Assembly (NCBI RefSeq): GCF_006517535.1
Contig: NZ_VHQH01000040.1
Location: 124,001-188,000, forward strand
Direction of reading: 5' to 3'
Length of the DNA: 64,000 nt
From: Schumannella sp. 10F1B-5-1
Lineage (GTDB): Bacteria; Actinomycetota; Actinomycetes; Actinomycetales; Microbacteriaceae
A program made the position numbers and the translations under genes. The notes below the pieces were generated by a model, which had not been told where the DNA came from, made no database searches, and saw nothing but the letters and a program-made list of their open reading frames with translations. Below are positions 26,496-33,933 of the stretch, in pieces. Positions within the stretch are counted from its first letter, which is position 1; each line of letters begins with the position of its first letter.

Positions 26496-27782
26496 ATGAC
26501 CGACACGCTCCCCGGCGCCGAGAGCCGCACCTCCGCCCGCACGATCGCCGAGCGCCTGGATGCCGCGCGCGCCGCCGCGCGCGAGCTCGCCACCGCGACG
26601 GCCGCGCAGAAGAACGCCGCGCTCGAGGCCATCGCCCGCGCGGTCGAGGAGTCGGCCGCTGCGGTCGTCCCGGCCAACGACCTCGACCTGGCCAACGGCC
26701 GCGAGAACGGCATGTCGGCCGGGCTGCAGGATCGCCTGAAGCTCGACGACGCCCGCCTGCGCGCCCTCGGCGGCGCCGTGCGCGAGATCATCGGGCTCAC
26801 CGACCCGGTCGGCGAGATCGTGCGCGGATCGACGCTGCCCAACGGCCTCAAGCTCAGCCAGGTGCGCGTTCCCTTCGGCGTCGTCGGCGCGATCTACGAG
26901 GCCCGCCCGAACGTCACGGTCGACATCGCCGCCCTCGCGCTGAAGAGCGGCAATGCTGTCGTGCTGCGCGGCGGCTCGGCCGCCGAGAACACGAACCGCG
27001 TGCTCGTCGCGCTGCTGCAGGATGCGCTCGCTGAGGCGGGCCTGCCGGCCGACGCCGTGCAGACGGTCGACGACTTCGGCCGCGAGGGCGCGACCGCGCT
27101 CATGCGCGCCCGCGGCGGCATCGACGTGCTGATCCCGCGCGGCAGCGCCGGGCTCATCCGCACGGTCGTCGAGGAGTCGACCGTGCCGGTGATCGAGACC
27201 GGCGCGGGCGTCGTGCACGCCTTCCTCGACCGCGGCGCCGACGTCGACATGGCCGTCGACATCGTCGTGAACTCCAAGGTGCACCGCCCGAGCGTCTGCA
27301 ACGCGCTCGAGACCCTCCTCGTCGACGCGGCCGACGCCGAGCGTCTGCTGCCGCCGGTCGCCGCCGCACTGAGGGAGCAGGGCGTCACACTGCACGCCGA
27401 TGAGCGCGCCCGCGCGATCGTCGCCGACGCCGAGCCGGCGACCGACGACGACTGGGACACCGAGTACATGAGCCTCGACCTGTCGGTCGCGGTCGTCGAC
27501 GACCTGGATGCCGCCCTCGCGCACATCCGCGCCCACTCGACCCACCACACCGAGACGATCGTGACCAACGACCTCGCCCGTGCCGAGCGCTTCCTGGCCG
27601 AGGTCGACTCGGCCGCGGTCATGGTCAACGCCTCCACGCGCTTCACCGACGGCGGGCAGTTCGGCTTCGGCGCCGAGGTCGGCATCTCGACCCAGAAGCT
27701 GCACGCCCGCGGCCCGATGGGCCTGCCCGAGCTCACCAGCACCAAGTGGCTCGTGCGCGGCGCCGGCCAGGTGCGCGCCTGA
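26496..27782 (+). CDS. proA: Gamma-glutamyl phosphate reductase
   Basis: This 428-residue NADPH-dependent enzyme makes glutamate semialdehyde in proline synthesis, second after ProB. The catalytic Cys268 lies in NSKVHRPSVCNALETLLV. Other marks are GVVGAIYEARPNVTVDIAAL, IPRGSAGLIRTVVEES and the C-terminal NASTRFTDGGQFGFGAEVGI. Full length. ATG 26496 sits 7 nt after the TAGAAT -10 box with no ribosome site, a clear leaderless arrangement. Having its own promoter fits the interruption of the proB-proA pair by the MFS/GntR genes. Confidence 0.97.
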   Translation: MTDTLPGAESRTSARTIAERLDAARAAARELATATAAQKNAALEAIARAVEESAAAVVPANDLDLANGRENGMSAGLQDRLKLDDARLRALGGAVREIIGLTDPVGEIVRGSTLPNGLKLSQVRVPFGVVGAIYEARPNVTVDIAALALKSGNAVVLRGGSAAENTNRVLVALLQDALAEAGLPADAVQTVDDFGREGATALMRARGGIDVLIPRGSAGLIRTVVEESTVPVIETGAGVVHAFLDRGADVDMAVDIVVNSKVHRPSVCNALETLLVDAADAERLLPPVAAALREQGVTLHADERARAIVADAEPATDDDWDTEYMSLDLSVAVVDDLDAALAHIRAHSTHHTETIVTNDLARAERFLAEVDSAAVMVNASTRFTDGGQFGFGAEVGISTQKLHARGPMGLPELTSTKWLVRGAGQVRA

Positions 27783-27806
27783 ACGGATCCACGGGGCGCG
27801 CACAGG

Positions 27807-27812
27807 TAGACT
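27807..27812 (+). promoter_or_regulatory. -10 box of the His-tailed membrane peptide gene
   Basis: TAGACT, 7 nt (CGCCGCT) before ATG 27820. Confidence 0.5.
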
Positions 27813-27819
27813 CGCCGCT

Positions 27820-28059
27820 ATGACGACGCTTGCCCTGGTCCTCGCCGAAGCGGAAGAGCACCACCCGATCTTCGCGCCCACCTGGGTCTTCCCGCTCATC
27901 GCGGCCGTCGGCTTCCTCATCCTCGCCTTCGTCGTGTGGAGCTACCGCGACGTCGCGAACCGCCACAGCGACAAGGTCGGCCCCGAGGGCGCGCACGAGC
28001 ACACCTCGGGCATGGACGAGGGCGCGCCCGGCCACTCGCACGGACAGGGCGCCCACTAG
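27820..28059 (+). CDS. Single-pass membrane peptide with His-rich tail
   Basis: This 79-residue protein has a short acidic N-terminus ending EEHHPIF. One membrane helix follows (about 21-42; [20 protein letters not shown]), then a hydrophilic tail rich in His and Gly ([20 protein letters not shown], then [11 protein letters not shown]). His pairs on both sides of the membrane could bind metal; that is inference. I know similar short proteins between proA and nadD in actinobacteria, but no function. ATG 27820 follows a -10 by 7 nt. Confidence 0.75.
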   Translation: MTTLALVLAEAEEHHPIFAPTWVFPLIAAVGFLILAFVVWSYRDVANRHSDKVGPEGAHEHTSGMDEGAPGHSHGQGAH

Positions 28060-28085
28060 GCCGTGTCGAGCACAGGGCCGCGCGC

Positions 28086-28688
28086 GTGACGGCGCCGGAG
28101 CCGCGACGCCGACGGCTCGGCGTGATGGGCGGCACCTTCGACCCCATCCACCACGGACACCTCGTGGCCGCGAGCGAGGTCAAGCAGCACTTCGACCTCG
28201 ACGAGGTCGTCTTCGTGCCGACCGGCCAGCCGTGGATGAAGTCGCAGGTCTCGCGCGCCGAGGACCGCTACCTGATGACGGTCGTGGCCACCGCATCCAA
28301 CCCCGACTTCACGGTCAGCCGCGTCGACATCGATCGCGACGGCCCGACCTACACGATCGACACGCTGCGCGACGTGCGCGACGAGCACCCGGATGCCGAT
28401 CTGTTCTTCATCACGGGCGCCGACGCGGTCGCGCAGATCGTCGAATGGAAGGACCACGACGAGCTCTGGGAGCTCGCCCACTTCGTCGCCGTGTCCCGTC
28501 CTGGACACCGGCTGAGCATTCGCGGATTACCGAGCCACGGCGTAAGCTCTCTGGAAATACCGGCACTGGCCATCTCGTCGACGGACTGCCGCGAACGAGT
28601 GGGACGGGGACACCCCGTCTGGTATCTGGTTCCCGACGGGGTCGTCCAGTACATCTCCAAGCACCATCTCTATCGGAGTGAGACATGA
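28086..28688 (+). CDS. nadD: Nicotinate-nucleotide adenylyltransferase
   Basis: This 200-residue enzyme adenylates nicotinate mononucleotide in NAD synthesis. The nucleotidyl-transferase motif is [11 protein letters not shown] (from about residue 15) and the second is [10 protein letters not shown] near the C-terminus. [11 protein letters not shown] and KHHLYR are also typical. I took GTG 28086 as start, giving about 13 residues before the first strand; ATG 28125 at MGGTFDP would be too short. The stop overlaps the next ATG (ATGA). Confidence 0.95.
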   Translation: MTAPEPRRRRLGVMGGTFDPIHHGHLVAASEVKQHFDLDEVVFVPTGQPWMKSQVSRAEDRYLMTVVATASNPDFTVSRVDIDRDGPTYTIDTLRDVRDEHPDADLFFITGADAVAQIVEWKDHDELWELAHFVAVSRPGHRLSIRGLPSHGVSSLEIPALAISSTDCRERVGRGHPVWYLVPDGVVQYISKHHLYRSET

Positions 28689-31153
28689 CCGAACCCGACG
28701 ACCAGCAGTGGTCGCGTCGGCGTCTCCGCGATGAGGCGAGTGATCGCGCCGCGCAGAACGACAGCGCATCCGACGGCACCGACAGCGACGCCGAAACCGA
28801 CGGGCCGCGCGCGACCCCGCTCTCACCGCGAGGAGCCGCCGAGCCGCTGAGCTACATCACGCAGGAGCGCGGCAGCGCCGCCGGCGGGGCGTTCCGACCG
28901 CGCCGCGACGACGACCAGCTCCCTCCCGCCGAGGCGATCGAGCAGGTGGATGCGCCGGCCTACCGCGTGCGCGACTTCAGCCCCGAGGGCCGCGCCGGCG
29001 TGCCGTCGTGGGCGCCGGCCTACACGCAGACCCGCAACCCCTTCGCGTCGACCGCCGACCAGGCCGCCCAGGGCGACGCCGACGAGCACGGCGAGCTCGA
29101 CTACCAGACCGCGCGCCGCGACGAGGTGCCCGCGCCGGCCGCGTCGACGGAGGGCTCCGAGCCGCCGCCGATCACCGAGTCGATCCCGATCTACAACGGC
29201 GAGCGCACGATGACGCGCCGCGAGCTGCGTGCCTTGCGCGAGGCCAAGGCCGCCGAGGCCGCCGCCGCCGGTCGTCCCGCCCCCGAGATCTTCGTCACCT
29301 CGATAACGGGGGTTCCGCAGGAGCGCCCGGGCGCCGCCGACGAGGCGGACTACATCGAGACGGCCGAGGCCGCGCCGGCCGAGGAGACCGTCGCCGAGTC
29401 CGCCGCCGACGTCGCCGAGGCGACCCCGATCGATCGACCGGTCACCGAGCGACCCGAGTGGGCGCCCGTCTTCTCCGACGCGCCGAGCGGCGCCGACGCG
29501 GTCGTCGACGAGGCGGCTGTCGAGAGCGACGCCGACGAGACGACGGCGGCCGACCAGGCTGCCGCGCCCGCCGAGACCGCGGCCGAGGCCGAGCCGGATG
29601 CGGCTGCCGAGACCGAGGCGGCCGAGCCCGCCGAGGTCGAGACGGCCGAGACCGCCGAGCCCGAAGCCGCTGCCGAGCCCGCCGACGTCATCGAGCCCGA
29701 GGCGGAGGCCGAGCCGGTCGAGCCGGAGTCGGCCGAGCCGACCGCCGCCGAGCCGGCGCCCGCGTCGCCGTTCAGCGCAGCGCCGCCGCGCCCCGTCGAC
29801 CTGATCGAGCCGCCGGAGCCGGCGCGCTGGAGCCCCGAGAGCAACGACGCCTCGGTCTTCGACCAGCTGCTCAGCACCGGCGGGGGAGAGGACGCCCCGC
29901 AGTCGCCCTATGCGACCTCCGCCCCGAGCATCGACGAGCTGCTGTTCGGCGCGCCGACGCCGCCCCCGGCTCGGGAGAGCGAGGCCGAGCAGCCCGCCGC
30001 CGAGCAGCCCGACGCTGAGGCGACCGACTCCGTCGACGCGCCCTCGGCTCCGGTCGACGACGCGGCAGCTGCCGCGGAGCCGACCGAGGTCGCCGAGGCG
30101 GATGCCGAGCCCGAGACCGTCGAGACCGAGACCGAGACGGTCAGCGAGTCGGAGCCCGAGCCGGCCGCCGACCCCGCGATCGAGCCGGTCGGGGCCGAGG
30201 CAGATGCCGTCGCGCCCGCTGAGCCCGTCGCGGACGAGCCCGCGGACGAGTCCGCCGCCGAGCCCGTCGCTGACGAGCCTGTCGCTGACGAGCCCGTCGC
30301 TGACGAGGCCGACATCGCGGCCCCCGCGGAGCCGGTGCTGCCCTCGCTCAGTGACCTGCCGCCGCCGAACGCCGATCCGGCGGAGCCGAACGGCAACCCC
30401 AACTCCTACCTCGGCGCCGCGCCGTCGCTCGCCGACCGCGTCGACATGCCCGCGCCGCCGTCGTGGCGGGCGCCGGAGCCGCCCGAGCAGGACGCTCCCG
30501 CCGCCGAGGCCGAGGCTGAAACCGACGAGCACGACGCCGAGCCGGTGCTGGCCGACGCCGACGCCGAGGAGATCGTCGTCGACGAGGCTCCGGCCGACGA
30601 GCCGGTCGAGGCGCATCCCGTCGTCGTCGACGTCACTCCGCTGCCGGCCGAGCCGCTCCCCGACGCACCGGCGACCTCCGCGGACCCCGCGGCCCTGCAC
30701 TGGTCGAACCAGCACGAGGACGAGCACGGCGACTTCGTCGCCAGCCGCGACGTCATCGGCGGCCACGGCGTCGTCACGACGAACGCGCTCGTGCTGCCGT
30801 CGATCCCGCAGCCCGAGTTCGGGACCCCGCTCGCAACGACCGGCGAGATCATCATCACCGGCTCGATCGATCTGCCCCGCAGCCTGTCGTCGACCGGTGC
30901 GCACCCGACCCAGCTCGACGAGTCGGCCCTCGACCACGAGCTCGACCCGGGCGACCACCAGGTCGCGTCGACCGATTCGCAGCCGGTCCGCGCTATCCGC
31001 GCGGTCAGCACGCACACGTCGACGCGCGGCATGATGTCGAACCCGAAGCCGCGCGGCAACCGCACGCTGACAGTGCTGATCATCGCGAGCGGCGGCCTGG
31101 CCGTGCTCGTCGTCGGCGTTCTCATCTTCGGCATCGTGACGAACCAGTTCTGA
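28685..31153 (+). CDS. Large acidic disordered protein with C-terminal membrane helix
   Basis: This 822-residue protein is translationally coupled to nadD (ATGA). Residues 1-200 are mixed, including [20 protein letters not shown] and [20 protein letters not shown]. About 200-640 is a low-complexity Glu/Ala/Pro/Val/Asp stretch with repeats such as [20 protein letters not shown]. Near 660-780 a more ordered part has [35 protein letters not shown] and [21 protein letters not shown] single C-terminal helix follows ([20 protein letters not shown]). This is a tail-anchored cytoplasmic layout. No catalytic motif is seen. Similar acidic proteins occur here in related genomes; function unknown. Confidence 0.8.
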   Translation: MTEPDDQQWSRRRLRDEASDRAAQNDSASDGTDSDAETDGPRATPLSPRGAAEPLSYITQERGSAAGGAFRPRRDDDQLPPAEAIEQVDAPAYRVRDFSPEGRAGVPSWAPAYTQTRNPFASTADQAAQGDADEHGELDYQTARRDEVPAPAASTEGSEPPPITESIPIYNGERTMTRRELRALREAKAAEAAAAGRPAPEIFVTSITGVPQERPGAADEADYIETAEAAPAEETVAESAADVAEATPIDRPVTERPEWAPVFSDAPSGADAVVDEAAVESDADETTAADQAAAPAETAAEAEPDAAAETEAAEPAEVETAETAEPEAAAEPADVIEPEAEAEPVEPESAEPTAAEPAPASPFSAAPPRPVDLIEPPEPARWSPESNDASVFDQLLSTGGGEDAPQSPYATSAPSIDELLFGAPTPPPARESEAEQPAAEQPDAEATDSVDAPSAPVDDAAAAAEPTEVAEADAEPETVETETETVSESEPEPAADPAIEPVGAEADAVAPAEPVADEPADESAAEPVADEPVADEPVADEADIAAPAEPVLPSLSDLPPPNADPAEPNGNPNSYLGAAPSLADRVDMPAPPSWRAPEPPEQDAPAAEAEAETDEHDAEPVLADADAEEIVVDEAPADEPVEAHPVVVDVTPLPAEPLPDAPATSADPAALHWSNQHEDEHGDFVASRDVIGGHGVVTTNALVLPSIPQPEFGTPLATTGEIIITGSIDLPRSLSSTGAHPTQLDESALDHELDPGDHQVASTDSQPVRAIRAVSTHTSTRGMMSNPKPRGNRTLTVLIIASGGLAVLVVGVLIFGIVTNQF
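30221..30312 (+). repeat. In-gene short repeats of the acidic membrane protein
   Basis: Tandem variants of GAGCCCGTCGCTGAC encode [10 protein letters not shown] units. The copies at 30269-30309 are nearly identical, so recent slippage is likely and copy number may vary between strains. Confidence 0.75.
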
Positions 31154-31202
31154 TCGTCGTCGTGCCGCATCCCACCACCAGCCCCGCCATCCTGAGGAAC
31201 CT

Positions 31203-31583
31203 GTGACCGCTTCCGACCGTGCTCTCGAGCTTCTCCGCATCGCCGCCCTCGCCGCGGACGACAAGCAGGCCGAGGACCTGGTCGCACTGGATGTCACCGG
31301 TCCGCTTCCGCTGACCGACGTCTTCCTGCTCGCGACCGGCCGCAACGAGCGCAACGTGGTGGCGATCGCCTCGGAGATCGAGGACAAGCTCATCGAGGCG
31401 GGCGCGAAGCCGCTGCGTCGCGAGGGCCGCTCCGAGGGCCGCTGGGTGCTGATCGACTTCGGCGACCTGGTCGTGCACGTCTTCCACGAGGAGGACCGCT
31501 CGTACTACTCGCTCGAGCGCCTCTGGAAGGACTGCCCGGCGATCGCGCTCGACCTGCCGGCGCACGACGAGCAGCGCGCCTGA
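31203..31583 (+). CDS. rsfS: Ribosome silencing factor
   Basis: This 126-residue protein binds L14 and blocks subunit joining during starvation. The family core is visible: VALDVTGPLPLTDVFLLATG, ERNVVAIASEIEDKLIEAG and GDLVVHVFHEEDRSYYSLER. The GTG start follows GAGGA by about 6 nt, and a gap of 49 bp separates it from the acidic membrane protein. The order nadD-(membrane protein)-rsfS is conserved in actinobacteria. Confidence 0.95.
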   Translation: MTASDRALELLRIAALAADDKQAEDLVALDVTGPLPLTDVFLLATGRNERNVVAIASEIEDKLIEAGAKPLRREGRSEGRWVLIDFGDLVVHVFHEEDRSYYSLERLWKDCPAIALDLPAHDEQRA

Positions 31584-31659
31584 CCTGGCGCGCGCGCTCA
31601 ACCTGCATCGACTGCAGGATCTGGGCTGATCCACAAGGCCGCCTGCGAGGGTGACGGGC

Positions 31660-32061
31660 ATGAGATGCCCGAACGACGAAGCCACCCTCGTGATGAGCGA
31701 GCGCAACGGGATCGAGATCGACTACTGCCCGGAGTGCCGCGGCGTGTGGCTCGACCGTGGCGAGCTCGACAAGATCATCGACCGTGCCTCGGCGCCGGCC
31801 ACCGGTGCCGCATCCGCCGCCCCGGCCGCGCCCGTCGCCCCGGTTCAGCCGGTCGCCCAGCCCGCCGTGCAGGTGCAGCAGGCCGCGCCGCCGCCGCCGG
31901 CTCAGCCCGCCTACGACCCGCGCTACGACGGTGGCCGCTATGACGATCGCCGCTACGACGACCGGCGCTACGACAACCGCGGCGGATACGACCCCCGCTA
32001 CGGCGGACAGCAGCCGCACCGCAAGAAGAAGAACTGGCTGTCGGAGCTGTTCGACGACTGA
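31660..32061 (+). CDS. Zinc-ribbon (TFIIB-like) protein with Pro/Gln linker
   Basis: This 133-residue protein starts with a short zinc-ribbon: Cys3, then CPEC at 23-26 in IDYCPECRGVWLDRGELDKI. The first knuckle reads CPND, so one usual Cys is replaced by Asp6, and metal binding may be weakened or use Asp. A Pro/Ala/Gln linker follows, then Tyr/Arg/Asp repeats (RYDDRRYDDRRYDNRGGYDP) and a basic end with WLSELFDD. The function is not known; it may be an RNA- or membrane-associated adaptor. ATG 31660 was chosen over GTG 31651 because the family begins MxCP. Confidence 0.82.
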   Translation: MRCPNDEATLVMSERNGIEIDYCPECRGVWLDRGELDKIIDRASAPATGAASAAPAAPVAPVQPVAQPAVQVQQAAPPPPAQPAYDPRYDGGRYDDRRYDDRRYDNRGGYDPRYGGQQPHRKKKNWLSELFDD

Positions 32062-32169
32062 CCCGTCCCTTCGCCGGGATGTGGGCGGGGCGGCGACGAT
32101 GGGGTCGTCGCCTCGCTCCGCTCGCGGCGTCCCGTTCACCGGGTGGTCATCGAGCCTCGAGATCTGTTG

Positions 32170-32175
32170 TAGGCT
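32170..32175 (+). promoter_or_regulatory. -10 box of tRNA-Ala
   Basis: TAGGCT lies 26 nt before the mature tRNA. The pre-tRNA leader contains a small CCCCG-CA-CGGGG hairpin (32187-32198). Confidence 0.5.
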
Positions 32176-32201
32176 GTGATGGTTGCCCCGCACGGGGTCA
32201 C

Positions 32202-32274
32202 GGGCCTGTGGCGCAGTTGGTAGCGCACCTGCATGGCATGCAGGGGGTCAGGGGTTCGAATCCCCTCAGGTCCA
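32202..32274 (+). tRNA. tRNA-Ala (anticodon GGC)
   Basis: The 73-nt cloverleaf has acceptor arms GGGCCTG (32202-32208) and CAGGTCC (32267-32273) with discriminator A. The D arm is GCGC-AGTTGGTA-GCGC. The anticodon arm is CCTGC-ATGGCAT-GCAGG with GGC at positions 34-36, and the T arm is GGGGTTCGAATCCCC. The 3' CCA is not encoded (CC then G). It reads GCC/GCU Ala codons, GCC being abundant in this genome. A terminator follows 25 bp later. The 3' end is a possible integration site, but I found no duplicated copy downstream. Confidence 0.97.
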
Positions 32275-32299
32275 CCGAATCGCTGCGAGAGCAGCACCG

Positions 32300-32326
32300 A
32301 AGCCCCGCATCGTGCGGGGCTTTCGC
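32300..32326 (+). terminator. tRNA-Ala terminator
   Basis: AAGCCCCGCA-TCG-TGCGGGGCTT forms a 10-bp stem (32300-32322), followed by a short TCGC. Confidence 0.8.
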
Positions 32327-32361
32327 TTTCCCGGCGCAGTCCTCTCGTGCGGCAGGCGACG

Positions 32362-32616
32362 CTATTCTTTGTCGCCGCACGATTGCGCCGCGGCCTCGTC
32401 GACATCTCGTTGCCGCTTCGCGATTTCCGCGGCGACGGCTCGGTACGACGCGACCACCAATGCCATTCCGCTGGCTCCTGCGATAACACCGATCGCCACC
32501 AGGCCAGGTGCTGCCTCAGCGGCGCCTGCTCGCTTGGCGAGCTCCACGAGCTGCGCAGGTCCTCCTACTGCCTTCGCGGACTCCACAATTGCCTGGTAGT
32601 CACCCAAGTTGCTCAT
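32362..32616 (-). CDS. Small membrane protein of the tRNA-Ala island
   Basis: This 84-residue protein has a first half like a soluble helix (SNLGDYQAIVESAKAVGGPA, then QLVELAKRAGAAEAA). One membrane helix follows (PGLVAIGVIAGASGMALVVAS) and a charged end (AKRQRDVDEAAAQSCGDKE). ATG 32614-32616 has AAAGGG upstream, better than the in-frame ATG 24 bp before it. Base and codon use are less GC-rich than the flanks. It is divergent from a 288-residue orphan with a 78-bp shared spacer. No family recognised. Confidence 0.65.
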   Translation of the reverse strand: MSNLGDYQAIVESAKAVGGPAQLVELAKRAGAAEAAPGLVAIGVIAGASGMALVVASYRAVAAEIAKRQRDVDEAAAQSCGDKE

Positions 32617-32682
32617 CGATTTCCCTTTCGTTGTTTTCAAACCAAATTAGAGCGCATCCGTCGGCGAATCACAAGGTTCGGG

Positions 32683-32688
32683 TAACAT
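32683..32688 (+). promoter_or_regulatory. -10 box of the 288-residue orphan gene
   Basis: TAACAT, 6 nt before ATG 32695. Confidence 0.45.
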
Positions 32689-32694
32689 CTTGGT

Positions 32695-33561
32695 ATGACG
32701 AAAGTGGTTGCTCGGCTGGTCAGCGTCTCTTGGTGGCCCGGTAGCGACCTCGTGCCGGCGGGGCTTACCTACTTCAGCCCGCCGCAAGGACTTCCGGCGT
32801 GCGACCTAGAGGGCAACGTGAACGCATTCGAAGCAGGGCGACGGCTCGCAAGGCAAGTGGTGCCGCCGTTGATCGAGACCGGCGGTCATGTCGATACTGA
32901 GCCGGTCGCATTCTTCATCGACGACTCAGGAAGTGTGGTGCTTGTGTTTACGGCTGTTGGACCGCCTGCCGCTGGCCTCATTGATGCTGACGGAGCTCTG
33001 GTGCAGGATCCCTCTACGTCGCATTGGCGCGTGCTTGATTCGGACCGCGTTGACGACGAACCGAAGGAAATTGAGCTTGTTCGGCACCACTGGCGCGAGC
33101 AGCTGGCGACCACCTCTGCGCTATGCGACTTTCTGCCGAAGTACTTCACTGCCTCCCAGGCGCGCTCTGCATTCGACGGATTATGGGGCGGCCCTCAGGA
33201 CGCTGCCAACTTCTACCGGTGGCTGCATCGCGACAACGCGGATGCCTTCTTAAGGGTAGGTCCGGTGACCGAGGTCGCTGGCGAGCAAGAAGATGTTGTG
33301 GCTAACGCGATTGCCGAGTCGGCCGGACTTGGAGTGCAGGTGGGGCGTGCGCTGAGCGCGGGCGTCACCGCTCTCACGGCGAGTTCGAAGCTCTCCGCTC
33401 TGGGCGCCGCCGCAAGTGTGGTGCCATTTGTAGCTCTCGCCGCGGCAAGAATCTACATTTCCACGAAGCAACAGCGAGGTCCCGCGCCACAGCTCTTCGT
33501 GCGATCGGCTCCAGAACGAATTCGACTCGAGTCCCCGTACGGGCCCCGGCCAGTTCACTAG
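32695..33561 (+). CDS. Orphan protein with winged-helix-like middle and C-terminal hydrophobic segment
   Basis: This 288-residue protein is not recognised as a whole. Residues about 1-115 are a mixed alpha/beta domain (ARLVSVSWWPGSDLVPAGLT; PVAFFIDDSGSVVLVFTAVG). Residues about 140-185 (LPKYFTASQARSAFDGLWGG, then NFYRWLH) resemble the winged helix at the C-terminus of NrtR-type Nudix regulators. No Nudix box is present, so this is a distant suggestion. A Gly/Ala/Ser segment near 220-260 (SKLSALGAAASVVPFVALAA) could be a membrane helix or hairpin. GC is lower than the flanks. ATG 32695 is 6 nt after TAACAT. Confidence 0.7.
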   Translation: MTKVVARLVSVSWWPGSDLVPAGLTYFSPPQGLPACDLEGNVNAFEAGRRLARQVVPPLIETGGHVDTEPVAFFIDDSGSVVLVFTAVGPPAAGLIDADGALVQDPSTSHWRVLDSDRVDDEPKEIELVRHHWREQLATTSALCDFLPKYFTASQARSAFDGLWGGPQDAANFYRWLHRDNADAFLRVGPVTEVAGEQEDVVANAIAESAGLGVQVGRALSAGVTALTASSKLSALGAAASVVPFVALAAARIYISTKQQRGPAPQLFVRSAPERIRLESPYGPRPVH

Positions 33562-33929
33562 GGCGCCGCGCATCTTCTTCATGAGCGGGGCGCCTACCGA
33601 TGCCCGCGTTCTCGGGTCTGGATACCGCCAACGAGCGGCGTTGGGTGGACGCGTGGCGGCCGATCGGCGCCGCACGATCCTGCGCCAGCCGGTCTCCGGG
33701 GCAGCCCCGAATCACCCCGACGTTTAACGCAACCGAAACCTGGACGATGCTCGCGTCTGCCTACACTGACGCCACGCTACCCACGACGGTCGAGCCCAGG
33801 GCCGTCACGCCGCTGACGTCGTGCCCGCGCACCCGAAGTACCACGCGCATCCCGAGTTCCCCGACTCGAAAAGCGGACCTCCCCCATGACCGCTCTGCCC
33901 TGCGCTGCCCTCTCCCCGGGCGGCGCCTC
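33562..33929. other. Intergenic region and leader upstream of the GT2 synthase
   Basis: No conserved gene is seen in these 368 bp. An imperfect GGCGCC-containing hairpin (about 33560-33595) may end the orphan gene. TACACT at 33762-33767, with TGGACG 15 bp before it, is a possible promoter. The stretch 33830-33920 is C-rich and G-poor on the plus strand and holds a 15-codon ORF that ends on the GT2 start. Confidence 0.5.
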
Positions 33930-33933
33930 ATGA
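33886..33933 (+). CDS. Possible 15-codon leader peptide coupled to GT2
   Basis: ATG 33886 opens a 15-residue frame (TALPCAALSPGGAS after Met). Its TGA at 33931-33933 overlaps the GT2 ATG at 33930 as ATGA. GT2 has no ribosome site of its own, so termination-reinitiation from this ORF could supply ribosomes. The ORF has no strong ribosome site either; chance is possible. Confidence 0.35.
   Translation: MTALPCAALSPGGAS

Noticed and set aside
26418-27920. Frameshift or pseudogene in proA
   Set aside because: The plus-strand frame is intact with the catalytic Cys and full length; apparent alternative frames are antisense shadows.
30221-30312. Sequencing or assembly artefact in the EPVAD repeats
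   Set aside because: The frame stays open through the repeat and composition matches the rest of the gene; slippage is a simpler explanation, though copy number may be uncertain.
31602-31618. Terminator hairpin after rsfS (CCTGCA/TGCAGG)
   Set aside because: The stem is only 6 bp and no U tract follows; too weak to call.
32136-32489. Open frames across the tRNA-Ala gene
   Set aside because: They are artefacts; the tRNA cloverleaf and its terminator explain the sequence.
32202-33600. Integrated element with attachment sites at tRNA-Ala
   Set aside because: No integrase and no second copy of the tRNA 3' end was found downstream; the island remains only a composition-based suggestion.
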